Shown: positions 22,256 through 34,212, counted from the first letter of the stretch. The stretch: 64,000 nt of DNA from Eucalyptus grandis (GCF_016545825.1 NC_052619.1:30605803-30669802), one strand, 5' to 3'. Program-made: numbers and translations. Notes: generated by a model not told the origin, from the sequence alone.

Positions 22256-23506
22256 TTACCCTAAATCTTTGATATGAAACTTGGAATGGAGATTTTCTTT
22301 AAGGTTCTTCACAGCAAGCTCATCATTGCCCATGATAAGTATGTCATCAATGTATATCATTAAGTAGACGGATGACGTACCTTTTGTCCAAGAGAAAAGT
22401 GCATAATCATGCTTGGATTGTTTGAAGCCCACAACTATGAGTGCACTGGTGAACTTGGCATACCACTGTCGCGAAGCCTGCTTGAGACCATAAAGGGATT
22501 TACGGAGACGACACACATTGGACTCCCCCTGTCTCTGTAAACCCAGTGGAAGATCCATATAAATTTCTTCATCTAAATCTCCATGAAGAAATGCATTATG
22601 AACATCCATTTGATGTAATGACCAATCACGAAATGCAGCAATGGATAAAAAAGTACGAACTGTAACATCCTTTGCTACTGGAGAGAAAGTTTCGTGATAG
22701 TCAAAACCTTCTTTTTGAGTGAACCCTTTAGCCACTAATCGAGCCTTGTATCTTTCAATGGACCCGTCTGCTCTATATTTGATCTTGTAGACCCACTTGC
22801 AACCAATTGGCTTGTGATTTGGTGGTAATGAGACGATATCCCATTTATGATTCTCTAACAAGGCATGCAATTCCTTTTCCATGGCTTCTTGCCAACGAGG
22901 GTTTTTGACAGCCTCATTGTGATGAGATGGTTCTTGTTCCTCAGATAATCGACTAATGCAACACATATGATCGGGTGATAATCTTTGGAAAGATACGTAT
23001 GTGGAGATAGGATAATGTGTACCTGATAACTTTGAAGCCGTGCAAATATAATCCTTTGTGTATGTAGGTGGACGGGTAGTGCATCCTGATCGCCTCGGCA
23101 TCTGGGGCTGTGGACTGGAAGATATCTCCTCATTGTGTGACACTTCTTCATTGTTGACATGTCCTGGGGATGTCACATCAACTTCTTCTGTATTTCCAAT
23201 AGGGTTATCCATGGAATATGCATCAGAAATTGGGGATGATGCTGTAATGCCCGATGTACGTTCTAGAGGTGTGAGAATATATGTTTGGCTAGGAGATGAT
23301 TCTTCGTCTGATATAAACCGAGTATGGTCGGTGTCCCTGTCGGAATTTGCAAAAGGTTCCGACTTATCTCGGAAAGGAAATATTTCCTCATGAAAGACGA
23401 CATCCCTACTTATGAAAAATTCTCCAGTAGATGGCTCAAATATTCTATATCCCTTTTGTAAAGTTGCATATCCCATAAAGATGCACTGGCGGGCTCGAGG
23501 ACTCAT
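22256..23506 (-). pseudogene. Copia integrase C-terminus and reverse transcriptase (416 codons open)
   Basis: Starts in the integrase C-terminal GYRIFEPSTGEFFISRDVVF segment, crosses a low-complexity linker, then enters RVT_2: [68 protein letters not shown] and the catalytic Y-I-D-D-I-L-I. The catalytic Asp pair is intact. The ORF ends at 22256 inside the thumb at K-D-L-G because of a stop; the pieces between 22004 and 22256 are out of frame. Such an enzyme copies the element RNA inside the virus-like particle. The open frame is a remnant, not a working polyprotein. Confidence 0.85.
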
Positions 23507-24532
23507 CTTGTCTTAAGGTCCTACCGTTGTTACATAGCATAGACAACCAAAAACTCTTAAATGATGAATTTCCGGTTTCCTTCTATAAAGCATTTCATAT
23601 GGAGTTTTGCCAGCAAGCACCCGACTCGACATACGATTAATCAGCTAAGTAGTTGTGACTATGCAGTCTCCCCCAAAAAATTTTGGGAATCGAGGCTTGA
23701 AATTTCAAAGCACGCGATACCTCTAATAAATGCCGGTGCTTACGCTCAACAATGACATTTTGTTATGGAGTATAGACACATGAGCTTTCATGCATAATTC
23801 CATTTGAGGAGAAAAAAAATCTCACATTCATTGCTGAAGAATTCCCTTCCATTATTAGTGCGAATGCGCTAAATAGACTTCCCAAATTGATTTTTGGACA
23901 GGGAGAAGAAAGTTTTCAGATAATGAAAGACTTAGCCTTTGGACTGCATCAGAAATACCCATGTGGCTCTTGAAAAATCATCCACAATTGTCAAAAAATC
24001 GAGAACCATCACGATTTGGTGTGTGATAAGGTCCCCAAATATCAGCATGGATTAGAGAAAAAAGACTTTTTGCACGAGAAACACTATTTGGAAAATGTGT
24101 ACGAGTTTGCTTTGCCAATGGACAAATGTGACAATGAGAACAAGGAATAGAAGCCCTATGGCCCAACCTTTGATGACTAACAAGATTTTTATCATTGGTA
24201 GCAGAATTACACAATGACAAATTATTCAATTCAACACATGACAAATGTGAACTGCTAGGAAATTTGATCCATAAATATAGCCCTTGAGAGATACTACCCA
24301 AGCCCATCAGTCTACCAATCGAAAGGGCCTGAAATATACATTTATCATAATCAAATAGGACTTGGCACAAATTTTCTTCACAAACTCGAGACACTAATAT
24401 TAGATTGAAATTGAAATTAGGAACGTATAATATGTTCTTGAGAGTTATGAGTGGGCTAAGATTTACGGTGCCAATCATCATCACAAGTGTGGAACTACCA
24501 TTGGGAAGCTGTACTGAAGCTGGAGTAGGCAA
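23507..24532 (-). pseudogene. Copia protease C-terminus and integrase, broken
   Basis: The 184-codon ORF at 23978-24532 holds N-F-N-L-I-L-V-S, an HRLGHRAS zinc-domain His region, a CxxC (CSHCHICPLAKQ) and the start of the catalytic core, H-A-D-I-W-G-P-Y (first catalytic Asp). The rest of the core (23507-23977) is readable only piecewise, with stops. Confidence 0.75.
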
Positions 24533-26371
24533 TTTCTGGATTTTTGAGAAATTTTTTTTTTATCATAGGCAATATGATCACTAGGCCCAGAATCAATTAT
24601 CCACTTTTCATTGGAAATTGAATTCGCCAAGCAATATAAAGTACCTGTGAAGCTCCCAGCCTTGTCAGATGTGTCCAGTTTTTTGAAAGCCTTCATAACT
24701 TGTTGATACTGCTCTTGGTTAATTGGTTGATGTTGTCCTGTAACCTGAAAAACAGTTGAAAAATCCTTCTTTCCTTTTTCTCTAGGCTTGCCATGTAGTT
24801 TCCAGCAATTATCAATTGTGTGATGTGGACACTTGCAATAATCGCAGTATAATATACCTTTTCCCTTGAAATTTCCCTTTAATCTTGCAGCATATGGCGG
24901 TCCAATTGGACCTTTTAAATAGGGAATGGTCACTGCTTCTTGTGGACCATCGGATGTGAAGAAAGGGCGCGGACCTTCGGATCTGTCGAGAGCGAGATCG
25001 CATGCGAGCCGTTTGATGCTGCTGAAAAGAATCCTCGGTGACCGTTGGATCCGATTAATGGGTGTGGGCCTCGTGAGCCGTTGGATCGGCTCGAAGAATC
25101 GTGGTCGTTCACTCCTCTCCTTAGGTTTCGAGAGTCTTCAAGAAACCCTAAGTTCTGTCTAATTGTTCCTCGCCCCCTTTTTGCTGCTCCTCTCTCGAGA
25201 GCACTGCCGTGTATAGCAAGTGCGACTCCATCTTTGGGGTTGTCGAGCATAGCAAGACACCGCTTTCCTCTGCGTTGCAAGTTGGTAGATCCGAGCGAGG
25301 TTGGCGTCGGATCCATGGTGAGTATTTGCGTCGGAAATGAGAGGTACGATTCATTTAGGGCAAGGAGAAATCTCGTGACTTTTTCTCGTTCCGGATGGCT
25401 CGATATTGTTGAAGTGTCGACTCAGGTCCTTCTATTTTTTCTTCCACCGCTTCCAATTCATTCCACAACGCTGAGATCCTGTTGTAAATGGTGGCTACGC
25501 TCATATTTCCTTGTTTCAATTATGAAAGCTATTGGGTTAGTGAAAAAACTTGAACACGATCCAATTTCCCGTACATTTCTTTTATATTTTCCCACATCTA
25601 TTTTGGGTCTTCCGTTGGCAGTAATCCGGTCGTGACCTCAGGGGTAACACAGTTTCCGATCCATGTCCGGACTAACTAGTTACACTTCCTCCATAGTCGT
25701 GCCTGCCGCTCGTCAGATGGGATTGGAATCGTTCCATCAATAAACCCATCTTTTTCTTTGCTCACCAACACCCGTCGGAATTCACGTGACTAGCTTGAAT
25801 AATTGTCGGCCTCGGTCAGTTGCTGGGTGATGAGCTGTAGCTCTGGCTCGTCGGTCGTTGTGGTGTAAAGCGGATCGCCGGGTTCTGGCTTGCCACTGGT
25901 GTCGAAGATCTAGTATGGGAAGAGACCCAGTGCAGGAGTCGGGCAGGGATTTGTGCCTTGACCCAAATTGCCCAAGCCAAAACCGTGACTCGAATTTTGA
26001 AAACCCGGGTAGAGATTCGTTCCCATACCCGGTCCAGTCGAACCGGCCGTTTGCTCCGGGCCGATGGCAGGATTTGCCCCATCACTGGTTGGTAGACCTC
26101 CATCGGCTCACGCGTTGCTTTGTTAGCCAAGCGATGCATTGGGAATCGACCCATGATACCAAGGATACGACATCCATTGGTAGGGGTAGCCCGTGAAGGG
26201 TTGCCCTGGATTAGCTTGAGCCTGATGTTGCCATTGCACATGCGGTTGCTGGATTTGTTCTTCTGATGCAGAGATGACAGTGGATGAATCTTGATTTCCC
26301 ATGGTTTGCATCAATGCTTCAATTGCAGATTGGTCGGCTGAAACTAAGGTAAGATCTTCTGGTCTTTTCAT
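24481..26371 (-). pseudogene. Copia gag and start of protease, heavily broken
   Basis: Reverse-strand fragments in changing frames. 26371-26123 is the Gln/Pro-rich start. About 25800-25500 gives W-E-N-I-K-E-M-Y-type capsid sequence with stops. 24933-24481 carries the CCHC knuckle CDYCKCPHHTIDNCWKLHGK and, after it, W-I-I-D-S-G-P-S-D-H, the protease active site with P in place of the usual A/C. A GC-rich stretch (24940-25320) has open frames on both strands that I regard as chance. No intact gag remains. Confidence 0.75.
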
Positions 26372-26533
26372 GCTGAAAAAACTGATTCCTCTGTTAACTC
26401 CTCTTGCAGATGAGGTTCCTCACTTTAGGCAATCAACACTGTGATCCCTTTGGCAACACTTGTCTAGAATTTGGAGTTTGCTTAAGAGGTAATCGGAGCG
26501 GAAGCAGAAAAAAAAAAAAAAAAAAAAAAGATT

Positions 26534-26545
26534 GCTCTGATACCA
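26534..26545 (-). promoter_or_regulatory. Primer-binding site (initiator tRNA-Met)
   Basis: The reverse strand reads TGGTATCAGAGC directly inside the 5' LTR. A poly-A run of about 20 bases lies just beyond it on the forward strand. Confidence 0.9.
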
Positions 26546-26796
26546 TGTCAAAAACTGAGGTTGATGATGAATACAGGGAACTGTAAGAAGAAGATGTGGG
26601 AAAATTTTTCTGTGTATTCTTTTATGTATCCACTGATGTACAAAGTCGATCTCTATATAATTCAAAATGTCTAATAATAAGAAAGAAAGATTATATTCCT
26701 TTAATCTATGTGTCTCAGATCTAATCCTAAATTGATTAAAATAAATGATCTGCATCTCTTAAGATATACTCCAGATCAGCATCATATCTTCCAACA
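26546..26796 (-). repeat. 5' LTR of the 21.1-26.8 kb Copia element
   Basis: 251 bp, the same length as the partner LTR. Bounded on the right by the CAGTG target-site copy and on the left by the primer-binding site with no spacer. Confidence 0.93.
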
Positions 26797-26806
26797 CAGT
26801 GAGCCC
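26797..26806. repeat. Adjacent target-site duplications CAGTG and AGCCC
   Basis: 26797-26801 CAGTG is the right target copy of the Copia element (left copy 21106-21110). 26802-26806 AGCCC is the left target copy of the Gypsy element (right copy 39796-39800). The two retroelements are therefore inserted immediately next to each other. Confidence 0.9.
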
Positions 26807-27203
26807 TATCGCGACCTCTTTTTTTCTCGGCGCCCATTTAGGGGCAGGTGCCTTGTGGAGGCTAATGGTTCGGCTAGGTCTATTTTAGCCCGAACTCTCC
26901 CAAGTCCATCAATTCACGACTTTAAGGTTCAAGTTTTTTAACCTATAAATTAATTTTAAAACAGAGTCACCACTAATCAATTTGGGGTGGGTCGATTAGA
27001 AACCCAAGCAAAATATCGGGAAAAATACTTGCTCCGGTGTAACCAGCGAAATTAGGATCGGAGACTTGATTACACTAGTTAATCACTAATGCCCTTTCGG
27101 TACCTAATCTTGTTTAAACCTTAAGGCTTTTTGGGTTTTTGAGGGATTTTCCATTCATTTGTGGAGGAAAAACATTTTTTTTTGGTCTTTTTCTCTTTTT
27201 TTT

Positions 27204-27468
27204 AGGGATAAGTACACTAATGGTGCCATAAGTTGTGTACGGTGCTCACTTTGGTGCCAAAAGTTTCCGTCGGATCACTTAAGTGCCAAAATATTTGAAA
27301 AACGCTCACTTTGGTGCCAACGCCAATCTGAACCGCCGAAAATCCAACGTGGCCTTTTTTTATTAATTTTTTACATTGATGTGGCTCGCCGGAGAGTCCA
27401 GTCAGCAAGTAAACCACCAAACGACGTCGTTTGGAGTCTTAAATCCCAAGTCGAAACCCTAAATCCCC

Positions 27469-27507
<39 letters not shown>

Positions 27508-28235
27508 CCATGGCAGCGGCGTTGTCTTCTTCCCCGAAGAACAACACCAGCGCAGAGAGAGAGAAGCCATGGCAACATCATCTTCTTCTCCGAAGAACAA
27601 CACCAACAGAGAGAGAGAAGCCATGGCGATGTCGTCTTCTTCCCCGAAGAGCAACACCAACAGAGAGAGAGAAGCCATGGCGGTGGCGTCTTCTTCCTCG
27701 AAGAACAACACCAGCACCAGCCACTCTTTGACCGAGCCCAATCTACCATCTCCATCTGCGCCCTCATTGTTTCCCTCGCACTCTTCGTCTTCTCTCTCTC
27801 TGCACCTTCAATCCCCTTTCTTCCTCCTCCTCTACTGCCCTCGCCTCCTATTTTCCCATCACTTCTTCGCCGAGCGATGGTGGCCGAGCATGGTGGCTGA
27901 GCGATGGTGGCCGAGCACAAAGGTCGAGCAACGGTGGCTGAGCAAGCTTGGTCGGCGAGGATGAACAAAAAAACCTAATTTCAATCACAAATGAGGAATA
28001 CGGCGTCGTTTTCCTAAGCCATCCACATAGGATGGCAAAACGACGTCGTTTAAAGGGTTTATCGATTTTTAAAAAAAATATAAAGCCACGTAATCATTTT
28101 GGCCGGAATTTTTTGCCGGTGGCATCAAAGTGATCGTTTTTTCTCCGATTTGGCACTTAAGTGATCCGGCGGAAACTTTTGGCACCAAAGTGAGCGCCGT
28201 ACACAACTTATGGCACAATTAGTGTATTTATCCCT
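27204..28235. mobile_element. Long-TIR DNA transposon (MULE-like, non-autonomous) inside the Gypsy LTR
   Basis: The ends are about 90-bp inverted repeats: left AGGGATAAGTACACTAATGG..., right the reverse complement AGGGATAAATACACTAATTG..., both continuing through 'gccataagttgtgtac' and 'cactttggtgccaaaagttt'. It lies between runs of T (at least 8 on each side), compatible with an 8-9 bp target duplication of T's. The second LTR of the host element has only a short T run here (empty site). The 850-bp interior encodes no transposase; it has a (GA)n run, a 54-bp coding-like tandem repeat and GC-rich sequence, perhaps captured host DNA as in Pack-MULEs. Long TIRs suggest Mutator type, but the T-only target site leaves the superfamily open. 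Confidence 0.85.
27507..27727 (+). repeat. 54-bp tandem repeat, four copies, in the DNA transposon
   Basis: Units start at 27507, 27566, 27620 and 27674 with GCCATGGC, then a TCTTCTTC.CCGAAGAACAAC core and a GAGAGAGA spacer. 54 is a multiple of three, and one frame repeats M-A-x-S-S-S-P-K-N-N-T. Preceded by a (GA)n run (27473-27506). It looks like expansion of a start-codon region of a captured gene, but no product is recognised. Confidence 0.7.
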
Positions 28236-29878
28236 TTTTTTTTTTGACATAAAAAGCATTTTTTTGGATTTTTGATCTTTTTCTGCAAATATAAATCATT
28301 TTTGGCTTTTTTCGACTTTTTTGGCTTTTGGGAAAATATGGACATTTTTATTTTTGATTTTTTTGGAAAATAAATTATTTTTAAATTATTTTTAAATTTA
28401 TTTATTAAAATATTATTTTATATTAATATATTAATATTTAAAAAAAAAACCGACTCGGCTCGGATTCCCAGGTTGGGACCGACCCAGGTCATCCATTCGA
28501 AACCCGGACGAGCCTGCAACGCAAGCCCAACTCGGTTTCTTTTCCTTTTTTCTTTTAATCGCAGCCCATAAATAAGGGACACCCACCCCCCAGCCCACAC
28601 GAGACAAGCCCACACACAATCAGCCCAAGATGGCCGAAGCCCTACCCGCCGAGACCCACGCCCGACCCGCTTTCAGCCAAACCCTACCCGGTGGAGGCTT
28701 TCATTCGACCTAGTGTTAACCCGCTTTCGGGGCTCTCTTTCTCCTTACCTCTTGACCCGGCGCCGATGAAGGATGGCCGAGACGTCGTAGAACGGTGACA
28801 AGGTGACGGAGGTGACGCAGCAGGTGACAGCACGATGGTGGTGTGAGGTACGACGGCAACCCAACATGGCGGGGTCTCGGCGAGTCATTGAGGACGGCGT
28901 CGGGGGGTTGCGGTAGGACGTCTGGGAATGGCAGAAGCAATGTCAAGGGAAAGGCAACGGCGAGGTGTCGAACCAGAGGGCTTCACGGCGGTAGCATAGC
29001 GGGATCTAGGGTAGCAGCGCCGTCGGGGCACGGCTTGGCCTGGCTACGGGGATTCGCTCACCGGGCCATGGTGACGCAACGGAGTCCGACACGGCGACCG
29101 CGAGCCTTCCCCCTTCCAGATCCGACGTCTAGATGGCCTCTCCTTCTCTCGGAGTTCCAGATCTGACCTCCTTCTCCACTTTCTCTCTCTCTTGATCCCT
29201 ACCTCAGATCTCTCCCCTCAGGCTCGCTTGCCTCCGGCCTCCCCCGAAGTCTCTCGGAGGGAGGTCGTTCGAGCTTCACGACCCAATCTCTTGCGTGCTC
29301 GCTCTTTGATCCTCCCTAAAGTCTCTCAAGGGAAGATCTCTGAGTTTGCCGTGTCCTTCGACGGAGGTTGTGGCCTACTATTTATAGGCGAGGGGGCGGC
29401 CGGTCGACGAAGCTTCGACCGCTGGTCTTCACGCACCGAACAGTCCTCCTCGGCTGAACCGGCGTCCCATCCGAGCTTATCTAGTGAAGCGTGCTCGGCA
29501 TTGAAGGCGTGCATTGAAGGCGCATGCGCGTTGTCCTCTCCTTCGGCGGCCTACCTCCATTCCTCTCTGCCGTAGGTTGCCCTTGAGCGCATCGTTGTCG
29601 TTGCGGGTGAACTACAAAGGCGGAGAAGGAAGGAGCAAGGAAGAAGAAGGAAGAAAGAGGTCGGGCCGTATCTGGGGAAAAAAACTGGGCCTGGGCCCGC
29701 GAATGGGAGAGAAAAAGGAGGGGGGCTGGCGCCCGATGGGCTCCGATTTTTTATTTTCTTGTGTTTTTACTATTTTTTTTGTTGTTTTTGTTATTTATTA
29801 TTTATTATCTAAGAAAAGGAAAAATAAAAGAAATTAAGGCCTAATTAATAACCTAATCAAAATTTTAGGTGTCCAGCA

Positions 29879-29897
29879 ATTTGTCCCTCTTTGAAGG
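29879..29897 (-). promoter_or_regulatory. Gypsy polypurine tract
   Basis: The reverse strand reads CCTTCAAAGAGGGACAAAT, purine-rich and immediately before the 3' LTR. Confidence 0.6.
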
Positions 29898-30129
29898 TGA
29901 GTTCGCAGAGGTTGCATTCAAAGACAAACTGATACCTAAATTATGTCTATTCATATGCAGTAGATTATATTTTATTTGGAACATATTGTCCTATGCAGAA
30001 AATAAGCAATATAATATTACACATACTAAGACAGATAAGAAGATACCTGTAGTTACTTACCGGGTGTGAGTGAGATAGGGTGTGAACCCCGAGTTTTGGC
30101 AAGTATCAATGCGTCATCTTACCTGGTGA

Positions 30130-30440
30130 CACGAAGAGGTTGCTTTTCCAAAACCCGAACCATTCTTCGATCGCCTGTTAGAGCAATAAGTGATTTGTTT
30201 AGGACTCGAACCTTTCTTCGGTCGCCTTGACAGGGAATTGCCTTCCCAGGACCCGAACCTTTCTTCGGTCACCTGTTAGAGCAATAAGTTGTTTGTCTAG
30301 GACCCAAACCTTTCTTCGGTCGCCTTGACGGGAAATTGCTTTTCCAGGACCCGAACCTTTCTTCGATCGCCTGTTAGAGCAATAAGTTGTTTGTCTAAAA
30401 CTCAAACCTTTCTTCGGTCACCTTGACGAGAGATGCGCCG
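30130..30440. repeat. 99-bp tandem repeat block in the Gypsy interior
   Basis: Copies with the shared word CCTTTCTTCGGTCGCC recur at about 30201, 30248, 30300, 30347 and 30398: a 99-bp period made of two related halves of 47 and 52 bp. Confidence 0.8.
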
Positions 30441-30465
30441 ACCTTTCTCAGGGCATCTGTTTGTT

Positions 30466-31275
30466 GGGAGATAGTACTTGGATGATCACAAATACAAAAT
30501 CTTGGAGGATACCTAGATGATCACAAGTATCGAAGGGGTACCTGGACGATCACAAGTACAAAACTCTTTGGAGATACCTGGATGATCATAAGTATCGAAG
30601 GGGTACTTGGACGATCACAGGTACAAACTCTTTGGAGATACCTAGATGATCACAAGTATCGAAGGGGTACCTGGATGATCACAAGTACAAACTCTTGGGG
30701 GATACCTGGATGATCACAAGTATCGAAGGGGTACTTGGATGATCACAGGTACAAACTCTTAGGGGATACCTAGATGATCACAAGTATCGAAGGGGTACAT
30801 GGACGATCACAGGTACAAACTCTTTGGAGATACTTGGATGATCACAAGTATCAAAGGGGTACCTGGATGATCACAGGTACAAACTCTTTGGAGATACCTG
30901 GATGATCACAAGTATCGAAGGGGTACTTGGACGATTACAGGTACAAATTCTTTGGAGATACCTGGATGATCACAAGTATCGAAGGGGTACTTGGATGATC
31001 ACAAGTACAAACTCTTGGGGGATACCTAGATAATCACAAGTATCGAAAGGGTACTTGGACGATCACAGGTACAAACTCTTAGGGGATACCTGGATGATCA
31101 CAAGTATCGAAGGGGTACTTAGATGATCACAAGTACAAACTCTTAGGGGATACCTGGATGATCACAAGTATCGAAAGGGTACTTGGACGATCACAGGTAC
31201 AAACTCTTAGGGGATACCTGGATGATCACAAGTATCGAAGGGGTACTTGGATGATCACAAGTACAAACTCTGAAG
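30466..31275. repeat. 64-bp tandem repeat array (about 12-13 copies)
   Basis: Unit of 64 bp, starts seen at 30637, 30701 and 30765. Each unit has two related 32-bp halves, GATACCTGGATGATCACAAG and GTACTTGGACGATCACAGGT, joined by short spacers. Degenerate relatives continue to about 31930. Arrays of this sort next to the 3' LTR are typical of large Tat/Ogre-like and LARD elements. This is not CRISPR: there are no unique spacers and the host is a plant. Confidence 0.9.
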
Positions 31276-34079
31276 GAAGAATCAAGGCATACCTGCGATA
31301 TCCATGTGGAAATATTGAGGATGGATCTTGCATATATGTGAAGGTCTCTCACCTGCTGGTAGTTAGAATATCGAGGACGTACCTTGGATATTCATGAAGA
31401 TTTCTCACCTCCTGGTAATTGGGAATATCGAGGGCGTGCCTCGCATATTCGTGAAGGTCTCCCACCTCCTAGCAACATAAACTTGAATGTAGCACAAGGC
31501 TTACCTGGATGGCCGCAGGCACTCAAAAAGGTTGGAACACCTGAGTAGCCGCAGGTGTACAAAGTATTGGAATACTTGGATGAACACAAGTATTTGATGA
31601 AACGATCTGGGACCACTCAGGCTGATCCAAGTGTAAGAAAACATACCTGGGCAGGCACAGGCACACAAAGCAGTGGAATGCTTGAACAGCTACTATTATT
31701 TGGGGACAACTCAAGCGAGTTGAGTGTCATGAAAAGGGAGTACCTAAACGGCGGTGGGTACTTGATGATATGGAGATACCTAGACAGCATTAGGTATTCA
31801 AAGATAAATGGATACTTGGTCAGTCACGAGTATCAATACTCTAGGGACAACTCGAATAGGTCAAGTGTCGATAAGAGGGAGTACCCGGCAAGTGATAGGT
31901 ACTTTAAGACAAATGAGGATAGAAATATGCTTACCTGGCAATATCTCTAATCTCTGAGAGTATGTCTACTATTTGCACAATATGCACACATGATTGTATA
32001 TGCTGTAAATTCATGAATTTAAATGTGATTCATGCATGACAACTTTGTCTGCTTTGTATCATTCGAATTCCACTGGGGAAGATTTTGAAAGACCACCTTT
32101 ATTCAGAATGTAGATGTCTTGAGCATGCTAGATGAGGGACTTTCAGTCTGAAATGACTTTTCGCTCACTCTCATGGAAAAGGCTATCCTGATCATTGATG
32201 CAATATTTATAAGGATTACACTATCTCACTGTCATCATGTCAATAGGGGTCCGAGTATTCTCGCAAGTGGTACGACTTTACCTTTGTGAGAGGTCTTTGT
32301 TGAAATTGTGATGAAGATTTGGTCAACGGCTCATCAAATGGGACCGTCGAAGTCAAGGCTTATGAATGAAGTGCCGCATGATCATCTCCGGGTTTACAAG
32401 TCAAGAACCCTGTGAAAAGAGATAGAGTAATATTGCTCGTACTTCTTTGAGCGATGCTTATGCACATATGAAATCCTACGTTAATTGAAGTGCCCCTAGT
32501 CTGAAGAGACTTTTACAATGGGATGCAATGTAGGCTTGATTCGTGTGTAAAAAGGTGAGAGCTGGTGATTGCCTTGGAATTTGTCATCAGTCTTTCTTCT
32601 CACCGTCAAATGGAGGTTCTATGGACCACAACAGCAACATTTTCTTGGCTACATTTTTTATTGGGGGACATTGGCCTTGCTTTTACCAGGCACACTGCTT
32701 TTTCATGCCCCTATTTTATTCTAGTTCTTCATTTATGGGCATTGACTTTGCTTTTACTAGGTACACTGCTTTTTTATGTCCATGTTTTTTCATTCTTGTT
32801 ACTTGAGAGCTGATCTTGACAAGTTCAAGAAAATGCCTTTGTTAGACTATTGAGTCTTCATCTTTTGCCGACGCTTTTGATTATGCTGCTCAAACGGCTG
32901 TAGCTTTTGCTTTGCCTCCATGTGAGGGTGAATTTACAGACTCAATTGAGTTGTACAATAGATACAAGTGCGTAAAGAAAGAATTGCTCTTCATGACTCT
33001 AGGGCACTTAAATTAATGCGAGTGTTCATATGCAATAAGACACTCAAAGATTGATGCAAGTGTGAGCAAGAAAATTTCTATCTCTCTTCTCACATTGTGA
33101 TGCTGCTTCGCCTTCGATCTGCCCCAGTGTGGGGTGGTTCTTGACAGGGATAGGATAGAAATTTCATCAGTGTATGGGGCTTAATGGGATGAGCGATGGA
33201 ATGCCTCTCACTATTTTGGTTATCGTACCATTTGCAAGAGAACTCTTTACCCTACGGTCATGGAATCTTCTGCACTCATCTCACAAGTATACAGATGGGG
33301 GAATATGTGTAGGATATGGCTTGCCTGTCATCATTCTGACACGCCTCATCCAGCACACTCAATCAATCTTGTATTCTTCAATTAGTTGTCGATTCTAATA
33401 ATTCTCAATGGAATCAGTGATTTAGACAGACAAAATCATCATGCAGAATTCAAAAGGCATGCAGTGTATGATGTAATAGAGTTTGTAGTCTCAAAATAAA
33501 TTAATAGCTTTTTACTCAAGAAAAACTTATTAACGGCTTTAAGGGTGTTTATTTGGTGGAACGGTATTCACAAATGTGCTGAAATTTGAACATTAAAAGA
33601 GTTATTTACAAAGGGTTGTCAATGGATTGTCTCTGATGAATAGGGATATGACACATGAATGATTAGCCAAGGATTGTGAATCTGATAATTGATTTGATGG
33701 GCCTTTCTTCTTTTGCCCCTGTAGAAGAGAGGATGTACAAGTAGATCAATTAGTCTGGCCAAAATGTGAGTTGAGGCCTGAAGATTTTCTGTCATTTGCT
33801 TTGGCGATACTTGAGACGCCATTTTGCTTGGGAGAGTTTGGCATGCCTCTCATTGATATGTTATCTATGTTTTTGACAATTAGGTGATCCTACAAAAGAT
33901 AGGAAAGAACGAGTCAATCACGAACTCTCTCAGGAGTTAAACAACTGGGAGCGATACAACATTACCCTTCACTAGTTTGCAGATGGTTGGACAGACCAAA
34001 AGTGCGAGTGGGATACGAAGTCCTATGTCTTTTGCTTCGTTAGGTCGCTTGCTTTCTCATAATTTGCAGGCGCAAGAGA

Positions 34080-34212
34080 AGTAAAAAATTTTATTATTTT
34101 TTTTTCTACCAAGCGGCTAACTGCCGCATCGAGGACTCGAACCCTCAAATTCGGACCGTTTTGCTTCTTCCCAGATACCACTTGGGTAGAGGCACCGTCG
34201 GTGTCCATAGGG
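34080..34212 (-). mobile_element. tRNA-derived SINE-like insert
   Basis: The reverse strand has a possible A-box region (CTACCCAAGTGG), then about 50 bases later GGTTCGAGTCC, an exact match to the RNA polymerase III B box (GGTTCGANNCC), and finally an A-rich tail (AAAAAAAAATAATAAAATTTT). This is tRNA-derived SINE architecture. No clear target-site duplication was found, and the 5' boundary is approximate. Confidence 0.55.

Larger units (their letters stand above)
21111..26796 (-). mobile_element. Complete Ty1/Copia retrotransposon (5686 bp), TSD CAGTG
   Basis: Two 251-bp LTRs (21111-21361 and 26546-26796) flank a reverse-strand Copia pol. CAGTG precedes the left LTR (21106-21110) and follows the right LTR (26797-26801), a perfect 5-bp target-site duplication. 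The primer site abuts the right LTR. By eye the LTRs differ at about 16 positions (roughly 6%), so the insertion is not recent. Gag and integrase are badly broken, while long ORFs remain for RT (22256-23506) and RNase H (21369-22004). Confidence 0.95.
26807..29878 (-). repeat. 3' LTR of the Gypsy element, with DNA transposon inside
   Basis: About 2.03 kb without the insertion at 27204-28235. Compared with the right LTR it has an extra ~300 bp at about 29276-29595. The terminal dinucleotide at 26807 is TA where the right LTR has CG; both are one transition from the expected TG. The GC-rich ORFs at 28843-29575 have no homology I recognise and lie on the strand opposite to the element. Confidence 0.88.

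Noticed and set aside
24930..25635. 128- and 196-codon ORFs in a GC-rich part of the Copia gag
   Set aside because: They are on opposite strands over the same DNA and have no domain; the region is decayed gag.
28843..29837. Several 100-130 codon ORFs on the forward strand
   Set aside because: They lie in the GC-rich part of a Gypsy LTR; the partner LTR has different frames and a ~300-bp deletion, so they are not maintained.
30466..31275. Regular repeats that could suggest a CRISPR array
   Set aside because: The units are contiguous 64-bp tandem repeats without unique spacers or cas genes, inside a plant retroelement.
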